Source: an uncultured Lutibacter sp.
GTDB lineage: Bacteria; Bacteroidota; Bacteroidia; Flavobacteriales; Flavobacteriaceae
Reading direction: 5' to 3'
DNA length: 64,000 nucleotides
Assembly: GCF_947493565.1 (NCBI RefSeq)
Contig: NZ_CANLRG010000006.1
Coordinates: forward strand, 220,104-284,103
Shown here: in pieces, positions 33,554 to 46,704 of the stretch
Position numbering within the stretch: position 1 is the stretch's first letter
How the letters are laid out: each line of letters opens with the position of its first letter
Notes under the pieces: model-generated
Seen by the model: only the letters and a program-made list of their open reading frames with translations
The model's database searches: none
Told to the model about the DNA's origin: nothing
Translations under genes and position numbers: made by a program

Positions 33554-33742
33554 ATGAATTTAGTTAAATATATTAAAGACTCATTTGAAGAGTTACGCAA
33601 TAAAGTATCTTGGATTTCTTGGGAAGAAGCTCAAAAATCTACAGTAGTTGTTGCTATTTTTACAGTTTTATTTGCATTGGCAGTATTTCTTGTAGATAAA
33701 GTTTTTCAAACAGGTTTGACGGAGTATTTTAAACTATTTTAA
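33554..33742 (+). CDS. secE: Preprotein translocase subunit SecE
   Basis: 62 residues from the ATG at 33554: MNLVKYIKDSFEELRNKVSW, the WEEAQKST stretch, and a single membrane span VVVAIFTVLFALAVFLVDKVF. Small essential subunit that clamps SecY in the protein export channel. The open frame extends upstream through tRNA-Trp, but that part is tRNA sequence and not translated. Followed 15 bp later by nusG, the usual pair. Confidence 0.96.
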   Translation: MNLVKYIKDSFEELRNKVSWISWEEAQKSTVVVAIFTVLFALAVFLVDKVFQTGLTEYFKLF

Positions 33743-33757
33743 TTATAAAAAGTTATT

Positions 33758-34309
33758 ATGACTGATTCTGTTAAAAAGTGGTACGTAGTTAGAGCTATTG
33801 GTGGGCAAGAAAATAAGGTAAAATCTTATATTGAAAATGAAATTGCTCGTTTGGGAATGACTGATTATGTTGATAGAGTTTTAGTGCCTACAGAAAAAGT
33901 AATTCAAGTACGTAATGGAAAGAAAATAAATAAAGAAAGAGTTTACTTTCCAGGTTATGTTATGATTGAAGCTAACTTGAGTGGAGAATTACCACATATA
34001 ATTAAATCTATTCCTGGTGTTATTGGGTTTTTAGGAGAAGTTAAAGGAGGAGATCCTGTTCCAATGAGAAAATCTGAAATCAACCGTATGTTAGGTAAAG
34101 TTGATGAGTTATCAGTTCAAAATGATAATGTTGCAATACCATATGTAGTAGGAGAAACAGTTAAAGTAATTGATGGACCATTTAATGGTTTTGATGGTAC
34201 TATAGAAAAAATAAATGAAGAAAAGCGTAAACTTGAAGTAATGGTTAAAATTTTCGGAAGAAAAACACCATTAGAACTAAGTTATATGCAAGTTGAAAAA
34301 ATTTCATAA
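33758..34309 (+). CDS. nusG: Transcription termination/antitermination factor NusG
   Basis: 183 residues. N-terminal NGN domain (KKWYVVRAIGGQENKVKSYIENE; VYFPGYVMIEA; SIPGVIGFLG) and C-terminal KOW domain (GETVKVIDGPFNGFDGTIEKINEEKRKLEVMVKIFGRKTPLELSY). Binds RNA polymerase through the NGN domain and couples it to Rho or the ribosomal protein S10 through KOW. Between secE and rplK. Confidence 0.98.
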   Translation: MTDSVKKWYVVRAIGGQENKVKSYIENEIARLGMTDYVDRVLVPTEKVIQVRNGKKINKERVYFPGYVMIEANLSGELPHIIKSIPGVIGFLGEVKGGDPVPMRKSEINRMLGKVDELSVQNDNVAIPYVVGETVKVIDGPFNGFDGTIEKINEEKRKLEVMVKIFGRKTPLELSYMQVEKIS

Positions 34310-34330
34310 TTGTTACATAATATAATTTGT

Positions 34331-34366
34331 GGTATTACATATCGCTTCCAAATAATGTGTAATATC
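34331..34366 (+). repeat. Hairpin in the rplK leader
   Basis: GGTATTACAT (34331-34340) can pair with ATGTGTAATATC (34355-34366) with one bulged pair of bases. It lies 18 bp before rplK. It could be the L1-binding autoregulatory leader known for L11 operons, but the fit has not been tested. Confidence 0.4.
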
Positions 34367-34383
34367 TAATTTAAGATTAAAAA

Positions 34384-34827
34384 ATGGCAAAAGAAGTTAG
34401 TAAAGTAGTAAAATTACAAGTTCGTGGAGGTGCTGCAAATCCATCACCACCAGTTGGACCTGCTTTAGGTGCTGCCGGAGTTAACATTATGGAGTTCTGT
34501 AAGCAATTTAATGCTAGAACTCAAGACAAACAAGGAAAAGTTTTACCAGTTGCAATTACTGTATACAAGGATAAATCTTTCGACTTTGTTGTTAAAACTC
34601 CACCAGCAGCTGTGCAAATTTTAGAAGCAGCTAAAGTAAAAAAAGGTTCTTCTGAGCCTAATCGTAATAAAGTAGCTACAGTTACTTGGGATCAATTGAA
34701 AGTGATTGCTGAAGATAAAATGGCAGATTTAAATGCTTTTACAGTAGAATCAGCTATGTTAATGATGGCGGGTACGGCACGATCAATGGGTATTAGAGTA
34801 AAAGGAGAAGCTCCAGTAAAACAATAA
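34384..34827 (+). CDS. rplK: 50S ribosomal protein uL11
   Basis: 147 residues. [37 protein letters not shown] at the N-terminus, and the RNA-binding C-terminal domain with [21 protein letters not shown] and [11 protein letters not shown]. Part of the GTPase-associated stalk base on 23S rRNA. First gene of the rplKAJL-rpoBC series. Confidence 0.99.
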   Translation: MAKEVSKVVKLQVRGGAANPSPPVGPALGAAGVNIMEFCKQFNARTQDKQGKVLPVAITVYKDKSFDFVVKTPPAAVQILEAAKVKKGSSEPNRNKVATVTWDQLKVIAEDKMADLNAFTVESAMLMMAGTARSMGIRVKGEAPVKQ

Positions 34828-34841
34828 AACAGTTATTAAAA

Positions 34842-35531
34842 ATGGCAAAATTAACTAAAAAGCAAAAGGAAGCACATGCTAAAGTTGATAAAACTCAAGC
34901 ATATTCTTTAAAAGATGCTTCTGCTTTAGTAAAAGAAATTACTAGTGTAAATTTTGATGCATCTATTGATTTAGCTGTTAAGTTAGGAGTAGATCCTCGT
35001 AAAGCTAATCAAATGGTTAGAGGGGTAGTAACATTACCTCACGGAACAGGTAAAGATGTTAAAGTTTTAGCATTAGTAACTCCAGATAAAGAAGCAGATG
35101 CTACTGCAGCAGGTGCTGATTATGTTGGGTTAGATGAATACCTTCAAAAAATTAAAGAAGGATGGACTGATGTTGACGTAATAATTACAATGCCGAGTGT
35201 TATGGGTAAATTAGGACCGTTAGGACGTATATTAGGTCCTAGAGGGTTAATGCCTAACCCAAAAACAGGTACTGTAACTATGGATGTGGCAAAAGCAGTA
35301 ACAGAAGTAAAAGCTGGTAAAATTGACTTTAAAGTTGATAAAACAGGTATTATACATGCTGCAATTGGTAAAGCATCATTTGACGTTAATAAAATTGCTG
35401 AAAATGCAAATGAATTAATTCAAACTTTAATAAAGTTAAAACCAACAGCTGCAAAAGGAACTTATATTAAAAGTATTTTTATGTCAAGTACTATGAGTCC
35501 TGGAGTAGGTATAGATCCAAAATCAGTTTAA
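34842..35531 (+). CDS. rplA: 50S ribosomal protein uL1
   Basis: 229 residues with [48 protein letters not shown] and the closing [12 protein letters not shown]. Forms the mobile L1 stalk at the E site, and in many bacteria represses its own rplK-rplA operon. 14 bp after rplK. Confidence 0.99.
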   Translation: MAKLTKKQKEAHAKVDKTQAYSLKDASALVKEITSVNFDASIDLAVKLGVDPRKANQMVRGVVTLPHGTGKDVKVLALVTPDKEADATAAGADYVGLDEYLQKIKEGWTDVDVIITMPSVMGKLGPLGRILGPRGLMPNPKTGTVTMDVAKAVTEVKAGKIDFKVDKTGIIHAAIGKASFDVNKIAENANELIQTLIKLKPTAAKGTYIKSIFMSSTMSPGVGIDPKSV

Positions 35532-35553
35532 TTAAAGTTAAAACTTAGTAATT

Positions 35554-36072
35554 ATGACGAGAGAAGAAAAATCACAAGTAATCGAAGCTTTAACAACACA
35601 GTTAACTGATGGAAACATTATCTACTTAGCAGATATTTCTGGTTTAAATGCTTTAGACACCTCTAATTTACGTAGAGCATGTTTTAAAGCAAATATAAAA
35701 CTGGCAGTTGTTAAAAATACATTGCTTTCAAAAGCAATGGAAAAATCTGATAAAGATTTTGGTGACTTACCATCTACATTAAAAGGAAATACTTCTTTAA
35801 TGTTTTCAGAAACAGGTAATGCGCCAGCAAAATTAATTAAAGAATTCCGTAAGAAATCAAACAAACCTTTATTAAAAGGAGCTTATGTTGAAGAGGCAAT
35901 TTATATTGGTGATGACCAATTAGATTCACTAGTTAACATTAAATCTAAAGAAGAGGTTATTGGAGATATCATTACATTATTACAATCACCAGCTAAAAAT
36001 GTTATTTCAGCATTACAGTCTGGAGGAAGTAAATTATCAGGTATTCTAAAAACTTTATCAGAAAAAGAATAA
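35554..36072 (+). CDS. rplJ: 50S ribosomal protein uL10
   Basis: 172 residues. MTREEKSQVIEALTTQLTDGNIIYLADISGLNALDTSNLRRACFK is the N-terminal rRNA-binding domain. The C-terminal helix (VISALQSGGSKLSGILKTLSEKE) binds the bL12 dimers. Paired with rplL 42 bp downstream. Confidence 0.98.
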   Translation: MTREEKSQVIEALTTQLTDGNIIYLADISGLNALDTSNLRRACFKANIKLAVVKNTLLSKAMEKSDKDFGDLPSTLKGNTSLMFSETGNAPAKLIKEFRKKSNKPLLKGAYVEEAIYIGDDQLDSLVNIKSKEEVIGDIITLLQSPAKNVISALQSGGSKLSGILKTLSEKE

Positions 36073-36114
36073 GCGCACTAATAAACTAATATAATAAAAT
36101 TTAAACAAAGAGAA

Positions 36115-36489
36115 ATGGCAGATTTAAAAGATTTCGCAGAACAACTTGTTAACTTAACAGTTAAAGAAGTAAACGAGTTAGCTGATATTTTAAAAAACGA
36201 ATACGGTATTGAACCAGCAGCAGCAGCAGTAGCAGTTGCAGGTCCAGCAGCAGGTGGAGAAGCAGCAGCTGAAGAAAAATCAGAATTTGATGTAATTTTA
36301 AAAGCAGCAGGTAGTTCAAAATTAGCAGTTGTTAAATTAGTTAAAGAATTAACTGGTTTAGGATTAAAAGAAGCTAAAGGTATCGTTGATAGCGCGCCAG
36401 CACCAATCAAAGAAGGAATTTCTAAAGACGAAGCTGAAGGATTAAAAGCTTCATTAGAAGAAGCTGGAGCAGAGGTTGAGCTTAAATAA
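36115..36489 (+). CDS. rplL: 50S ribosomal protein bL12
   Basis: 124 residues. N-terminal dimerisation domain ([33 protein letters not shown]), an Ala/Gly-rich hinge (about 38-55), and a C-terminal domain ([39 protein letters not shown]) that recruits translation GTPases. A long hairpin follows before rpoB. Confidence 0.99.
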   Translation: MADLKDFAEQLVNLTVKEVNELADILKNEYGIEPAAAAVAVAGPAAGGEAAAEEKSEFDVILKAAGSSKLAVVKLVKELTGLGLKEAKGIVDSAPAPIKEGISKDEAEGLKASLEEAGAEVELK

Positions 36490-36514
36490 GCTTTCAACAG
36501 CTAAAACAATTTAA

Positions 36515-36548
36515 GGTTTAGGTCTGGGGATACCCTTAGACCTAAACC
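36515..36548 (+). terminator. Strong hairpin (attenuator) between rplL and rpoB
   Basis: GGTTTAGGTCT (36515-36525) and AGACCTAAACC (36538-36548) form a perfect 11-bp stem; GGG/CCC inside can extend it. It is followed by ATTTTGCG rather than a long T-run, so partial termination or RNase processing is likelier than full stop. E. coli has an attenuator and RNase III site at the same junction. Confidence 0.65.
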
Positions 36549-36608
36549 ATTTTGCGTATATATTCGTTCTTATATTTTAATAGTTTTTTAACCTAAAGTT
36601 TTTGTCCA

Positions 36609-39600
36609 TTGGCCACAAAAAAATTCACCGAAAGAATAAACTTTGCATCAGCTAAATTGGTAACTGAATATCCTGATTTTTTAGATATTCAGGTAAAATC
36701 GTTTCAAGATTTTTTCCAATTAAAAACTAAAGCTGACGAACGAAGTACCGAAGGATTATATAAAACCTTCCTTGACAACTTCCCAATTTCAGATACTCGT
36801 AACCAATTTGTGTTAGAGTTTATTGATTACTTTGTTGATCCACCAAGATATTCTATACAAGAATGTATTGAAAGAGGATTAACCTATAGTGTTCCTTTAA
36901 AGGCACGCTTAAAATTGTACTGTACTGATCCTGAGCACGAAGATTTTGAAACTATCGTACAAGATGTATATTTAGGTACAATTCCTTATATGACTAACAG
37001 TGGTACTTTCGTTATAAATGGTGCTGAAAGAGTTGTAGTATCTCAGCTACACCGTTCACCAGGAGTATTCTTTGGACAGTCGTTCCACGCAAACGGAACT
37101 AAATTATATTCAGCTAGAGTAATTCCTTTTAAAGGTTCTTGGATAGAGTTTGCAACAGATATCAATCAAGTAATGTATGCTTATATTGATAGAAAGAAAA
37201 AATTACCTGTAACCACATTATTTAGAGCTATTGGTTACGAAAGAGATAAAGATATTCTTGAAATATTTAACTTGGCTGAAGAAGTTAAAGTTTCAAAAAG
37301 TGGACTTAAAAAAGTATTAGGTAGAAAATTAGCAGCCCGTGTTTTAAAAACTTGGTTTGAAGATTTTGTGGATGAAGATACTGGTGAAGTAGTTTCTATT
37401 GAAAGAAATGAAATAGTATTAGATAGAGATACTATTTTAGAAAAAGAACAAATTGAGGAGATTATTGAATCTGGCTCAAAAACTATATTGCTTCATAAAG
37501 AAGACAATGAAATGGCCGATTATGCCATTATACACAATACCTTACAAAAAGATCCAACAAACTCTGAAAAAGAAGCTGTTGAGCATATTTACAGACAATT
37601 ACGTAATGCTGAACCGCCAGATTTTGAAACAGCTAAAGGTATTATTGATAAATTGTTCTTTTCTGAACAACGTTACAATTTAGGTGAAGTTGGACGTTAC
37701 AGAATGAATAAAAAACTTGGACTTAACGAAGATATCGATCAAAAAGTTTTAACTAAAGTTGATATTATTACAATTATCAAAAATTTAATTAAGTTAGTTA
37801 ATTCTAAAGCTGAAGTAGATGATATTGACCACCTTTCTAATCGTCGTGTACGTACTGTTGGCGAACAATTAGCTAGTCAGTTTGGTGTAGGATTGTCTCG
37901 TATGGCTCGTACCATTCGTGAGCGTATGAATGTTCGTGATAATGAGGTGTTTACGCCCATTGATTTGATCAATGCTAAAACTTTATCATCGGTAATTAAT
38001 TCGTTCTTTGGAACAAACCAGTTATCTCAATTTATGGATCAAACAAATCCATTAGCTGAAATAACTCACAAAAGAAGATTATCTGCATTAGGACCTGGAG
38101 GTTTATCCCGTGAAAGAGCTGGGTTTGAGGTACGAGATGTTCACTATACACATTACGGACGTTTATGTCCAATTGAAACTCCTGAAGGACCAAATATTGG
38201 TTTAATATCTTCATTGGCTGTTTTTGCAAAAGTGAATAATTTAGGATTTATAGAAACTCCTTATAGAGAAGTAAAAGAAGGAAATGTTAACATTACCGAT
38301 GAGCCTAGATACTTAAGCGCAGAAGAAGAAGAAGGAATGAAGTTTGCGCAATCAAACCTTCCTTTAGATGAAAATGGTAAGTTTGTTAATGATAAAGTAA
38401 TTGTTCGTGAAGAAGCAGATTATCCTGTAGTAGAACCTGAAAAGGTTAACTATATGGATGTTGCTCCAAACCAAATTGCATCAATTTCTGCGTCATTAAT
38501 TCCATTCTTAGAACATGATGATGCCAACCGTGCATTAATGGGGTCGAATATGATGCGTCAAGCAGTTCCATTATTAAGACCAGAATCTCCAATTGTTGGT
38601 ACTGGTTTAGAAAGAAGAGTTGCTAAAGATTCCAGAATTTTAATGAATGCTGAAGGAGATGGAGTTGTAGAATATGTTGATGCAAATACCATTAAAATTA
38701 AATACGATAAATCTGAAGAAGATCATATGGTAAGCTTTGATGGAGATAGCAAAACATATGATTTAATTAAGTTTAGAAAAACCAACCAAGGAACCTCAAT
38801 TAACCTAAAACCAATTGTTAAAAAAGGAGATAGAGTTGAAGAAGGTCAAGTACTTTGTGAAGGTTATGCTACCCAAAAAGGTGAATTAGCTTTAGGTAGA
38901 AATATGAAAGTAGCCTTTATGCCTTGGAAAGGGTATAATTTTGAGGATGCAATTGTAATTTCTGAAAAAGTTGTAAAAGAAGATATTTTTACATCTATTC
39001 ATATTGATGAGTATTCTTTAGAAGTAAGAGATACAAAATTAGGAGCAGAAGAATTAACAAACGATATTCCTAACGTTTCAGAAGAAGCTACAAAAGATTT
39101 AGATGAAAACGGAATGATTCGTATTGGTGCTGAGGTAAAACCTGGTGATATTTTAATAGGTAAAATTACACCAAAAGGAGAATCAGATCCAACACCAGAA
39201 GAAAAATTATTAAGAGCAATATTTGGTGATAAAGCTGGAGATGTAAAAGATGCATCATTAAAAGCTTCTCCATCTTTAAGAGGTGTTGTTATTGATAAAA
39301 AATTATTTGAACGCGCTGTAAAAGATAAATCTAAAAGAGCTAAAGATAAAGTTAGTATAGCCAACTTAGAAAGTAAATATACTGCTAAATTAGAAGAGTT
39401 ACGATCAATATTAATTGAAAAGCTATTTACATTAATTAGTGGTAAAACGTCACAAGGTGTACAAAATGATTTAGGAGAAGAAATTCTTCAAAAAGGAAAG
39501 AAGTTTACATTAAAAATGTTAAACGCAGTACCTGATTTTATTTATTTAACAAAAGGAGTTTGGACTACAGATGATCACATAAACTCACTTGTAAATGAAT

Positions 39601-40424
39601 TAATTCACAATTACAAGATAAAAGTAAATGATTTACAAGGGTCGTTACGTCGTGAGAAATTTACAGTTTCAGTTGGAGATGAATTACCAGCAGGAATTTT
39701 AAAATTAGCAAAAATTTATATTGCTAAAAAACGTAAATTAAAAGTAGGTGATAAAATGGCAGGACGTCACGGAAACAAAGGTATTGTTGCCCGTATTGTT
39801 CGTCAAGAAGATATGCCTTTCTTAGAAGATGGAACACCAGTAGATATTGTATTAAATCCATTAGGAGTACCTTCTCGTATGAATATTGGTCAAATTTATG
39901 AGACGGTTCTTGGATGGGCTGGTCAAAAATTAGATCAAAAATATGCCACTCCAATTTTTGATGGTGCAACTATTGATCAAATAACAAAGTTAACTGATGA
40001 AGCAGGAGTTCCTCAATACGGTCATACATATTTATATGATGGAGGAACAGGAGAACGTTTTGATCAACCAGCAACTGTAGGTGTAATTTATATGATTAAA
40101 TTAGGTCATATGATTGATGATAAAATGCACGCACGTTCTATTGGACCATACTCTTTAATAACACAACAACCATTAGGAGGTAAAGCTCAATTTGGAGGTC
40201 AACGTTTTGGAGAGATGGAGGTATGGGCACTTGAAGCTTATGGAGCATCAAGTACATTACGTGAAATTTTAACAGTAAAATCTGACGATGTTCTAGGTAG
40301 AGCAAAAACATATGAAGCTATTGTTAAAGGTGATTCAATGCCTGAGCCAGGATTACCAGAATCATTTAACGTATTAATGCATGAGTTAAGAGGACTTGGC
40401 TTAGACGTTAGATTAGAGGAATAA
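36609..40424 (+). CDS. rpoB: DNA-directed RNA polymerase subunit beta
   Basis: 1271 residues. Begins with TTG (36609-36611), the only usable start after an in-frame TAA at 36594. The protein then reads [31 protein letters not shown], matching the usual N-terminus. Landmarks include the rifampicin region [38 protein letters not shown] with wild-type-looking Asp, His and Ser residues, [12 protein letters not shown], and [10 protein letters not shown]. Translation control through the weak TTG start and the upstream hairpin is plausible. Confidence 0.98.
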   Translation: MATKKFTERINFASAKLVTEYPDFLDIQVKSFQDFFQLKTKADERSTEGLYKTFLDNFPISDTRNQFVLEFIDYFVDPPRYSIQECIERGLTYSVPLKARLKLYCTDPEHEDFETIVQDVYLGTIPYMTNSGTFVINGAERVVVSQLHRSPGVFFGQSFHANGTKLYSARVIPFKGSWIEFATDINQVMYAYIDRKKKLPVTTLFRAIGYERDKDILEIFNLAEEVKVSKSGLKKVLGRKLAARVLKTWFEDFVDEDTGEVVSIERNEIVLDRDTILEKEQIEEIIESGSKTILLHKEDNEMADYAIIHNTLQKDPTNSEKEAVEHIYRQLRNAEPPDFETAKGIIDKLFFSEQRYNLGEVGRYRMNKKLGLNEDIDQKVLTKVDIITIIKNLIKLVNSKAEVDDIDHLSNRRVRTVGEQLASQFGVGLSRMARTIRERMNVRDNEVFTPIDLINAKTLSSVINSFFGTNQLSQFMDQTNPLAEITHKRRLSALGPGGLSRERAGFEVRDVHYTHYGRLCPIETPEGPNIGLISSLAVFAKVNNLGFIETPYREVKEGNVNITDEPRYLSAEEEEGMKFAQSNLPLDENGKFVNDKVIVREEADYPVVEPEKVNYMDVAPNQIASISASLIPFLEHDDANRALMGSNMMRQAVPLLRPESPIVGTGLERRVAKDSRILMNAEGDGVVEYVDANTIKIKYDKSEEDHMVSFDGDSKTYDLIKFRKTNQGTSINLKPIVKKGDRVEEGQVLCEGYATQKGELALGRNMKVAFMPWKGYNFEDAIVISEKVVKEDIFTSIHIDEYSLEVRDTKLGAEELTNDIPNVSEEATKDLDENGMIRIGAEVKPGDILIGKITPKGESDPTPEEKLLRAIFGDKAGDVKDASLKASPSLRGVVIDKKLFERAVKDKSKRAKDKVSIANLESKYTAKLEELRSILIEKLFTLISGKTSQGVQNDLGEEILQKGKKFTLKMLNAVPDFIYLTKGVWTTDDHINSLVNELIHNYKIKVNDLQGSLRREKFTVSVGDELPAGILKLAKIYIAKKRKLKVGDKMAGRHGNKGIVARIVRQEDMPFLEDGTPVDIVLNPLGVPSRMNIGQIYETVLGWAGQKLDQKYATPIFDGATIDQITKLTDEAGVPQYGHTYLYDGGTGERFDQPATVGVIYMIKLGHMIDDKMHARSIGPYSLITQQPLGGKAQFGGQRFGEMEVWALEAYGASSTLREILTVKSDDVLGRAKTYEAIVKGDSMPEPGLPESFNVLMHELRGLGLDVRLEE

Positions 40425-40431
40425 TAACTAA

Positions 40432-40470
40432 GATTACTTAGACGGTTAAGGTTTAACTTTCTAAGTAATC
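40432..40470 (+). repeat. Nested hairpin between rpoB and rpoC
   Basis: GATTACTTAGA (40432-40442) and TCTAAGTAATC (40460-40470) are perfect 11-bp arms. Inside them GTTAA (40445-40449) pairs with TTAAC (40453-40457). ATATTTTTAC follows. It lies in the 86-bp gap before rpoC and could be a processing site or partial terminator. Confidence 0.65.
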
Positions 40471-40510
40471 ATATTTTTACATTTTTAAATTCGAATCCAT
40501 CAATATTATT

Positions 40511-43500
40511 ATGGCAAGAAAAACCGATAAATACACTGTAAAAAAATTTAATAAAATTTCGATTGGTTTATCGTCTCCAGAAGCAATTCTAGAGAAATCA
40601 AACGGAGAAGTTTTAAAACCTGAAACTATTAACTACCGAACTCATAAACCAGAACGAGATGGATTATTTTGTGAGAGAATTTTTGGACCTATAAAAGATT
40701 TTGAATGTGCTTGTGGAAAGTACAAAAGAATTCGTTATAAAGGGATAGTTTGTGACCGATGTGGTGTTGAAGTAACAGAGAAAAAAGTTCGTAGAGATAG
40801 AGTAGGACATATTAATTTAGTAGTTCCAGTAGCTCATATTTGGTATTTTAAATCATTACCTAACAAAATGGGATACCTTTTAGGATTGCCATCTAAAAAG
40901 TTAGATATGATTATTTACTACGAAAGATATGTAGTAATTCAGCCAGCTGGTGCTAAAAATGCTGACGGAGAACCATTGCAAAAAATGGATTTCCTTACAG
41001 AAGAAGAATATCTAGATATTCTTGAAACATTCCCTATTGAAAATCAATATTTAGATGACAGCGATCCTGAAAAGTTTATCGCTAAAATGGGAGCAGAATG
41101 TTTAATTGACTTATTTAATAGAATTGATTTAGATCAATTATCTTATGAATTACGTCATAAAGCAAATACAGAAACTTCAAAACAACGTAAAACTGAAGCT
41201 TTAAAAAGACTAAATGTTGTAGAATCATTTAGAGATGCTAATAAAAACAGAGAGAACCGTCCAGAATGGATGATAATGAAAGTAATTCCGGTAACTCCTC
41301 CAGAATTACGTCCATTAGTACCATTAGATGGAGGACGTTTTGCAACTTCAGATTTAAATGATTTATACCGAAGAGTTATTATTCGTAACAATCGTTTAAA
41401 AAGATTGGTTGAAATCAAAGCTCCAGAAGTAATTTTACGTAATGAAAAACGTATGTTACAAGAATCTGTAGATTCATTATTTGATAACACTCGTAAATCA
41501 TCAGCTGTAAAAACAGAGTCTAACAGACCTTTAAAATCACTATCTGATTCCTTAAAAGGTAAACAAGGACGTTTCCGTCAAAACTTGTTAGGGAAACGTG
41601 TTGATTATTCTGCACGTTCAGTAATTGTTGTTGGACCAGAGTTAAAGTTATACGAATGCGGATTGCCAAAAGATATGGCAGCTGAATTATACAAACCTTT
41701 TGTAATTAGAAAATTAATTGAAAGAGGAATTGTTAAAACAGTAAAATCTGCAAAAAAAATTATAGATAAAAGAGAACCAGTAGTATGGGATATTTTAGAG
41801 AATGTTTTAAAAGGACATCCTGTAATGTTAAACCGTGCTCCTACCTTACACAGATTAGGTATTCAAGCATTCCAACCTAAATTAATTGAAGGAAAAGCAA
41901 TTCAGCTACATCCATTGGTATGTACAGCTTTTAATGCCGATTTTGACGGTGACCAAATGGCAGTTCACTTACCATTAGGACCTGAAGCTATTTTAGAATG
42001 TCAGTTACTAATGCTAGCATCACATAATATACTAAACCCAGCTAATGGAGCACCTATTACAGTGCCTTCACAGGATATGGTATTAGGTTTATATTATATG
42101 ACAAAAGAAAGAAAATCAACTCCTGAAGCTCCTGTAAAAGGAGAAGGGTTAACTTTCTATTCTCCTGAAGAAGTAACCATTGCTTTTAACGAAAAAGCTG
42201 TTGATTTAAATGCTTGTGTTAAAGTTAGAACTAAAGACTTTAATGAAAATGGAGAGTTAGTTGATCAAATTATTGAAACTACTGTGGGTAGAGTTTTATT
42301 TAACGAAGTAGTTCCAGAATCAGCAGGTTATGTAAATGAGGTATTGAATAAAAAATCATTAAGAGATATTATTGGTCAAATTTTAAAAGTGACTGATGTT
42401 CCTACAACAGGAAAATTCTTAGATGATATGAAAGGGATGGGATATAAATTTGCATTCCAAGGAGGATTATCATTTAGTTTAGGTGATATTATTATTCCAC
42501 CAGAAAAACACAAAATGATAGCTGATGCTAACGACCAAGTTGACCATATTATTGCTAACTATAACATGGGTATGTTAACTAATAAAGAACGTTACAATCA
42601 GGTTATTGATATTTGGGGTTCTACAAACAATCGTTTAACAGAACTTTCTATGAAGCGATTACGTGAAGACAAACAAGGATTTAACTCGGTGTATATGATG
42701 TTAGATTCTGGTGCAAGGGGTTCTAAAGAACAAATTCGCCAGTTAACAGGTATGCGTGGTTTAATGGCAAAACCTAAAAAATCGACAGCAGGAGGTGGAG
42801 AAATTATTGAAAACCCAATTTTATCAAACTTTAAAGAAGGTTTATCAATTTTAGAATACTTTATTTCTACTCACGGTGCTCGTAAAGGTTTAGCAGATAC
42901 GGCTTTAAAAACAGCCGATGCAGGTTACTTAACACGTCGTTTAGTTGATGTTTCACAAGATGTTATTGTAAATGAGTTTGATTGTGGTACTTTAAGAGGG
43001 TTAAATGTACAACCACTTAAAAAGAATGATGAAATTGTTGAAACACTAAGCGAAAGAATTTCAGGACGTGTATCACTTCATGATGTTATTGATCCAATTA
43101 CAGAAGAAGTATTAGTAAAATCAGGACAAGAAATTTCTACTGAGATTGCTAAGAGAATTGAAAATTCAGCAGTAGATAGTGTTGAAGTTCGTTCTGCATT
43201 AACTTGTGAAGCTAAAAAAGGAATTTGCTCTAAGTGTTATGGTCAAAGTTTATCAACCAGAAATATGGTTCAAATTGGAGAAGCTGTTGGTGTAATTGCA
43301 GCACAATCTATTGGAGAACCTGGTACTCAGTTAACCTTAAGAACTTTCCACGTTGGTGGGGTTGCAGGAAATATTTCTGAAGAAAACACATTAACATCTA
43401 AATTTGCTGGAAAAGCGGTAATTGAAGATTTAAGAACTGTAAAAAGTATTGATTCAGATGGAAACGAGGTAGATATTGTTATTTCTAGAACTTCAGAAGT

Positions 43501-44785
43501 TAAATTAGTTGATGAAAAATCTGGATTAACATTAAGTACTAATAATATACCTTATGGTTCATTTATCTATATCACTGATGGTCAAAAGCTTAAGAAAAAT
43601 GATGTAATTTGTAAATGGGATCCATTTAATGGTGTAATTGTTTCTGAATTTGCAGGAATTATTGAGTTTGAGAATATTGAAAAAGGTGTAAACTACCTTG
43701 TGGAAATTGATGAACAAACTGGTTTCCAAGAAATGGTAATTACTGAATCTAAAAATAAAAAATTAATTCCTACTTTATTAGTTAAGGATGATAATGATAA
43801 TGTGATTAGATCTTATAATTTACCTGTTGGAGCTCATTTAATTGTTGAAGATGGAGATAAAATACCTTCAGGTAAAATAATTGTAAAAATTCCACGTAAA
43901 TCTGGTAAAGCAGGTGATATTACGGGTGGTTTACCAAGAGTTACTGAGTTATTTGAAGCACGTAACCCATCTAATCCTGCTGTGGTTTCTGAAATTGACG
44001 GTGTTGTTACTTTTGGAAAAATTAAGAGAGGTAACCGTGAAATAATAGTTGAATCTAAATTAGGAGAAATTAAGAAGTATTTAATTAAACTTTCTAATCA
44101 AATTTTAGTTCAAGAGAATGACTTTATCAAAGCGGGTATGCCACTTTCAGAAGGAGCAATCACACCTAATGATATATTAAATATTGAAGGTCCAGCAGCG
44201 GTTCAAGAATATTTAGTAAATGAAATTCAAGAGGTGTACCGTTTACAAGGGGTAAAAATTAACGACAAACACTTTGAAGTTGTTGTACGTCAAATGATGC
44301 GTAAAGTTAGAATTATTGATTCTGGAGATACATTGTTCTTAGAAAATCAATTAGTTCATAAAAATGACTTTATTGAAGAAAATGACGAAATTTATGGAAT
44401 GAAAGTAGTTGAAAATGCAGGAGATTCTGAAAACTTAAAAGAAGGACAAATTATTACACCTCGTCAATTACGTGATGAAAATTCTGTTTTACGTAGAGAA
44501 GATAAAGCTTTAGTTGAAGCTAGAGATGCACAACCTGCAACTGCAGAACAAATACTGCAAGGTATTACAAGAGCATCGCTTCAAACTAAATCATTTATTT
44601 CTGCAGCATCATTCCAAGAAACAACCAAAGTTTTAAACGAAGCTGCTGTAAGTGGTAAAGTGGATGACTTAGAAGGATTGAAAGAAAATGTAATTGTAGG
44701 TAAACGTATACCTGCAGGTACAGGAATGAGACAATATGATAATATTATTGTAGGGTCTAAAGAAGAAATGGATTCAAACTTTTAA
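40511..44785 (+). CDS. rpoC: DNA-directed RNA polymerase subunit beta'
   Basis: 1424 residues. N-terminal zinc motif [23 protein letters not shown], clamp and lid, the catalytic [15 protein letters not shown] holding three magnesium-binding aspartates, bridge-helix and trigger-loop region [32 protein letters not shown], and the second zinc site [13 protein letters not shown]. Complete. Followed after 2 bp by the DUF3467 gene, with which it must be co-transcribed. Confidence 0.99.
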   Translation: MARKTDKYTVKKFNKISIGLSSPEAILEKSNGEVLKPETINYRTHKPERDGLFCERIFGPIKDFECACGKYKRIRYKGIVCDRCGVEVTEKKVRRDRVGHINLVVPVAHIWYFKSLPNKMGYLLGLPSKKLDMIIYYERYVVIQPAGAKNADGEPLQKMDFLTEEEYLDILETFPIENQYLDDSDPEKFIAKMGAECLIDLFNRIDLDQLSYELRHKANTETSKQRKTEALKRLNVVESFRDANKNRENRPEWMIMKVIPVTPPELRPLVPLDGGRFATSDLNDLYRRVIIRNNRLKRLVEIKAPEVILRNEKRMLQESVDSLFDNTRKSSAVKTESNRPLKSLSDSLKGKQGRFRQNLLGKRVDYSARSVIVVGPELKLYECGLPKDMAAELYKPFVIRKLIERGIVKTVKSAKKIIDKREPVVWDILENVLKGHPVMLNRAPTLHRLGIQAFQPKLIEGKAIQLHPLVCTAFNADFDGDQMAVHLPLGPEAILECQLLMLASHNILNPANGAPITVPSQDMVLGLYYMTKERKSTPEAPVKGEGLTFYSPEEVTIAFNEKAVDLNACVKVRTKDFNENGELVDQIIETTVGRVLFNEVVPESAGYVNEVLNKKSLRDIIGQILKVTDVPTTGKFLDDMKGMGYKFAFQGGLSFSLGDIIIPPEKHKMIADANDQVDHIIANYNMGMLTNKERYNQVIDIWGSTNNRLTELSMKRLREDKQGFNSVYMMLDSGARGSKEQIRQLTGMRGLMAKPKKSTAGGGEIIENPILSNFKEGLSILEYFISTHGARKGLADTALKTADAGYLTRRLVDVSQDVIVNEFDCGTLRGLNVQPLKKNDEIVETLSERISGRVSLHDVIDPITEEVLVKSGQEISTEIAKRIENSAVDSVEVRSALTCEAKKGICSKCYGQSLSTRNMVQIGEAVGVIAAQSIGEPGTQLTLRTFHVGGVAGNISEENTLTSKFAGKAVIEDLRTVKSIDSDGNEVDIVISRTSEVKLVDEKSGLTLSTNNIPYGSFIYITDGQKLKKNDVICKWDPFNGVIVSEFAGIIEFENIEKGVNYLVEIDEQTGFQEMVITESKNKKLIPTLLVKDDNDNVIRSYNLPVGAHLIVEDGDKIPSGKIIVKIPRKSGKAGDITGGLPRVTELFEARNPSNPAVVSEIDGVVTFGKIKRGNREIIVESKLGEIKKYLIKLSNQILVQENDFIKAGMPLSEGAITPNDILNIEGPAAVQEYLVNEIQEVYRLQGVKINDKHFEVVVRQMMRKVRIIDSGDTLFLENQLVHKNDFIEENDEIYGMKVVENAGDSENLKEGQIITPRQLRDENSVLRREDKALVEARDAQPATAEQILQGITRASLQTKSFISAASFQETTKVLNEAAVSGKVDDLEGLKENVIVGKRIPAGTGMRQYDNIIVGSKEEMDSNF

Positions 44786-44787
44786 TT

Positions 44788-45102
44788 ATGAGTGATCAAA
44801 AACCTAAAAACGAAGGACAAATTAATATTGAATTGGATGATAAAACTGCTGAAGGAACCTATGCGAACTTAGCCATTATTAATCATTCGGTTTCAGAATT
44901 TATTGTAGATTTTATAAGTGTAATGCCAGGGCAACCTAAAGCTAAAGTAAAATCGAGAATAATTTTAACTCCTCAACATGCTAAACGTTTGGTAAAAGCT
45001 TTGGCAGAGAACGTGAAAAGGTTTGAAAATAATCACGGAGAAATAAAAGACTATGAACAGCCTCCAATTCCAATGAATTTTGGACCAACAGGTGAAGCAT
45101 AA
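44788..45102 (+). CDS. DUF3467 family protein
   Basis: 104 residues: GQINIELDDKTAEGTYANLAIINHSVSEFIVDFISVMPGQPKAKVKSRIILTPQHAKRLVKALAENVKRFE-type sequence, diagnostic for DUF3467. No signal or membrane segment. In Bacteroidetes this gene regularly sits directly behind rpoC, here 2 bp away and before a strong terminator. A role linked to RNA polymerase or to expression of the operon is an inference from position; the function is not known to me. Confidence 0.88.
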   Translation: MSDQKPKNEGQINIELDDKTAEGTYANLAIINHSVSEFIVDFISVMPGQPKAKVKSRIILTPQHAKRLVKALAENVKRFENNHGEIKDYEQPPIPMNFGPTGEA

Positions 45103-45106
45103 AACT

Positions 45107-45138
45107 AAAAAAATCCCGAACATTTGTTCGGGATTTTT

Positions 45139-45140
<2 letters not shown>
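45107..45140. terminator. Bidirectional terminator after rpoC-DUF3467
   Basis: Perfect 16-bp inverted repeat: arms 45107-45122 and 45125-45140, core TCCCGAACA/TGTTCGGGA, with A7 on one side and T7 on the other. It ends both the rpoBC unit and the convergent mocR gene, whose stop codon it touches. Confidence 0.95.
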
Positions 45141-46624
<1,484 letters not shown>

Positions 46625-46638
<14 letters not shown>

Positions 46639-46667
46639 TTTGAATCTGGACTATTTTAATCGTCCGG
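46625..46667. promoter_or_regulatory. Candidate MocR operator between mocR and the receptor gene
   Basis: GGACTAT occurs at 46625-46631 and again at 46648-46654 (23 bp apart). CCGGAC (46623-46628) and GTCCGG (46662-46667) form an inverted repeat around them. The first copy overlaps the mocR start codon on the minus strand. Repeated GGACTA-like sites are typical of MocR operators. Confidence 0.5.
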
Positions 46668-46675
46668 AAAGTTAC

Positions 46676-46683
46676 TAATTTTG
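46676..46683 (+). promoter_or_regulatory. -7 box of the TonB-dependent receptor gene
   Basis: TAATTTTG matches TAnnTTTG, just beyond the GGACTAT/GTCCGG repeats and 21 bp before the ATG at 46705. The -33 region would fall inside the candidate operator, as expected for a regulated promoter. No good TTG. Confidence 0.5.
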
Positions 46684-46704
46684 CTGCGTTTTAAATCATT
46701 ATTT

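Noticed and set aside
36078..36497. Long antisense frame opposite rplL
   Set aside because: Its Ala/Ser-rich translation mirrors the Ala-rich hinge and strong codon bias of rplL; a shadow frame.
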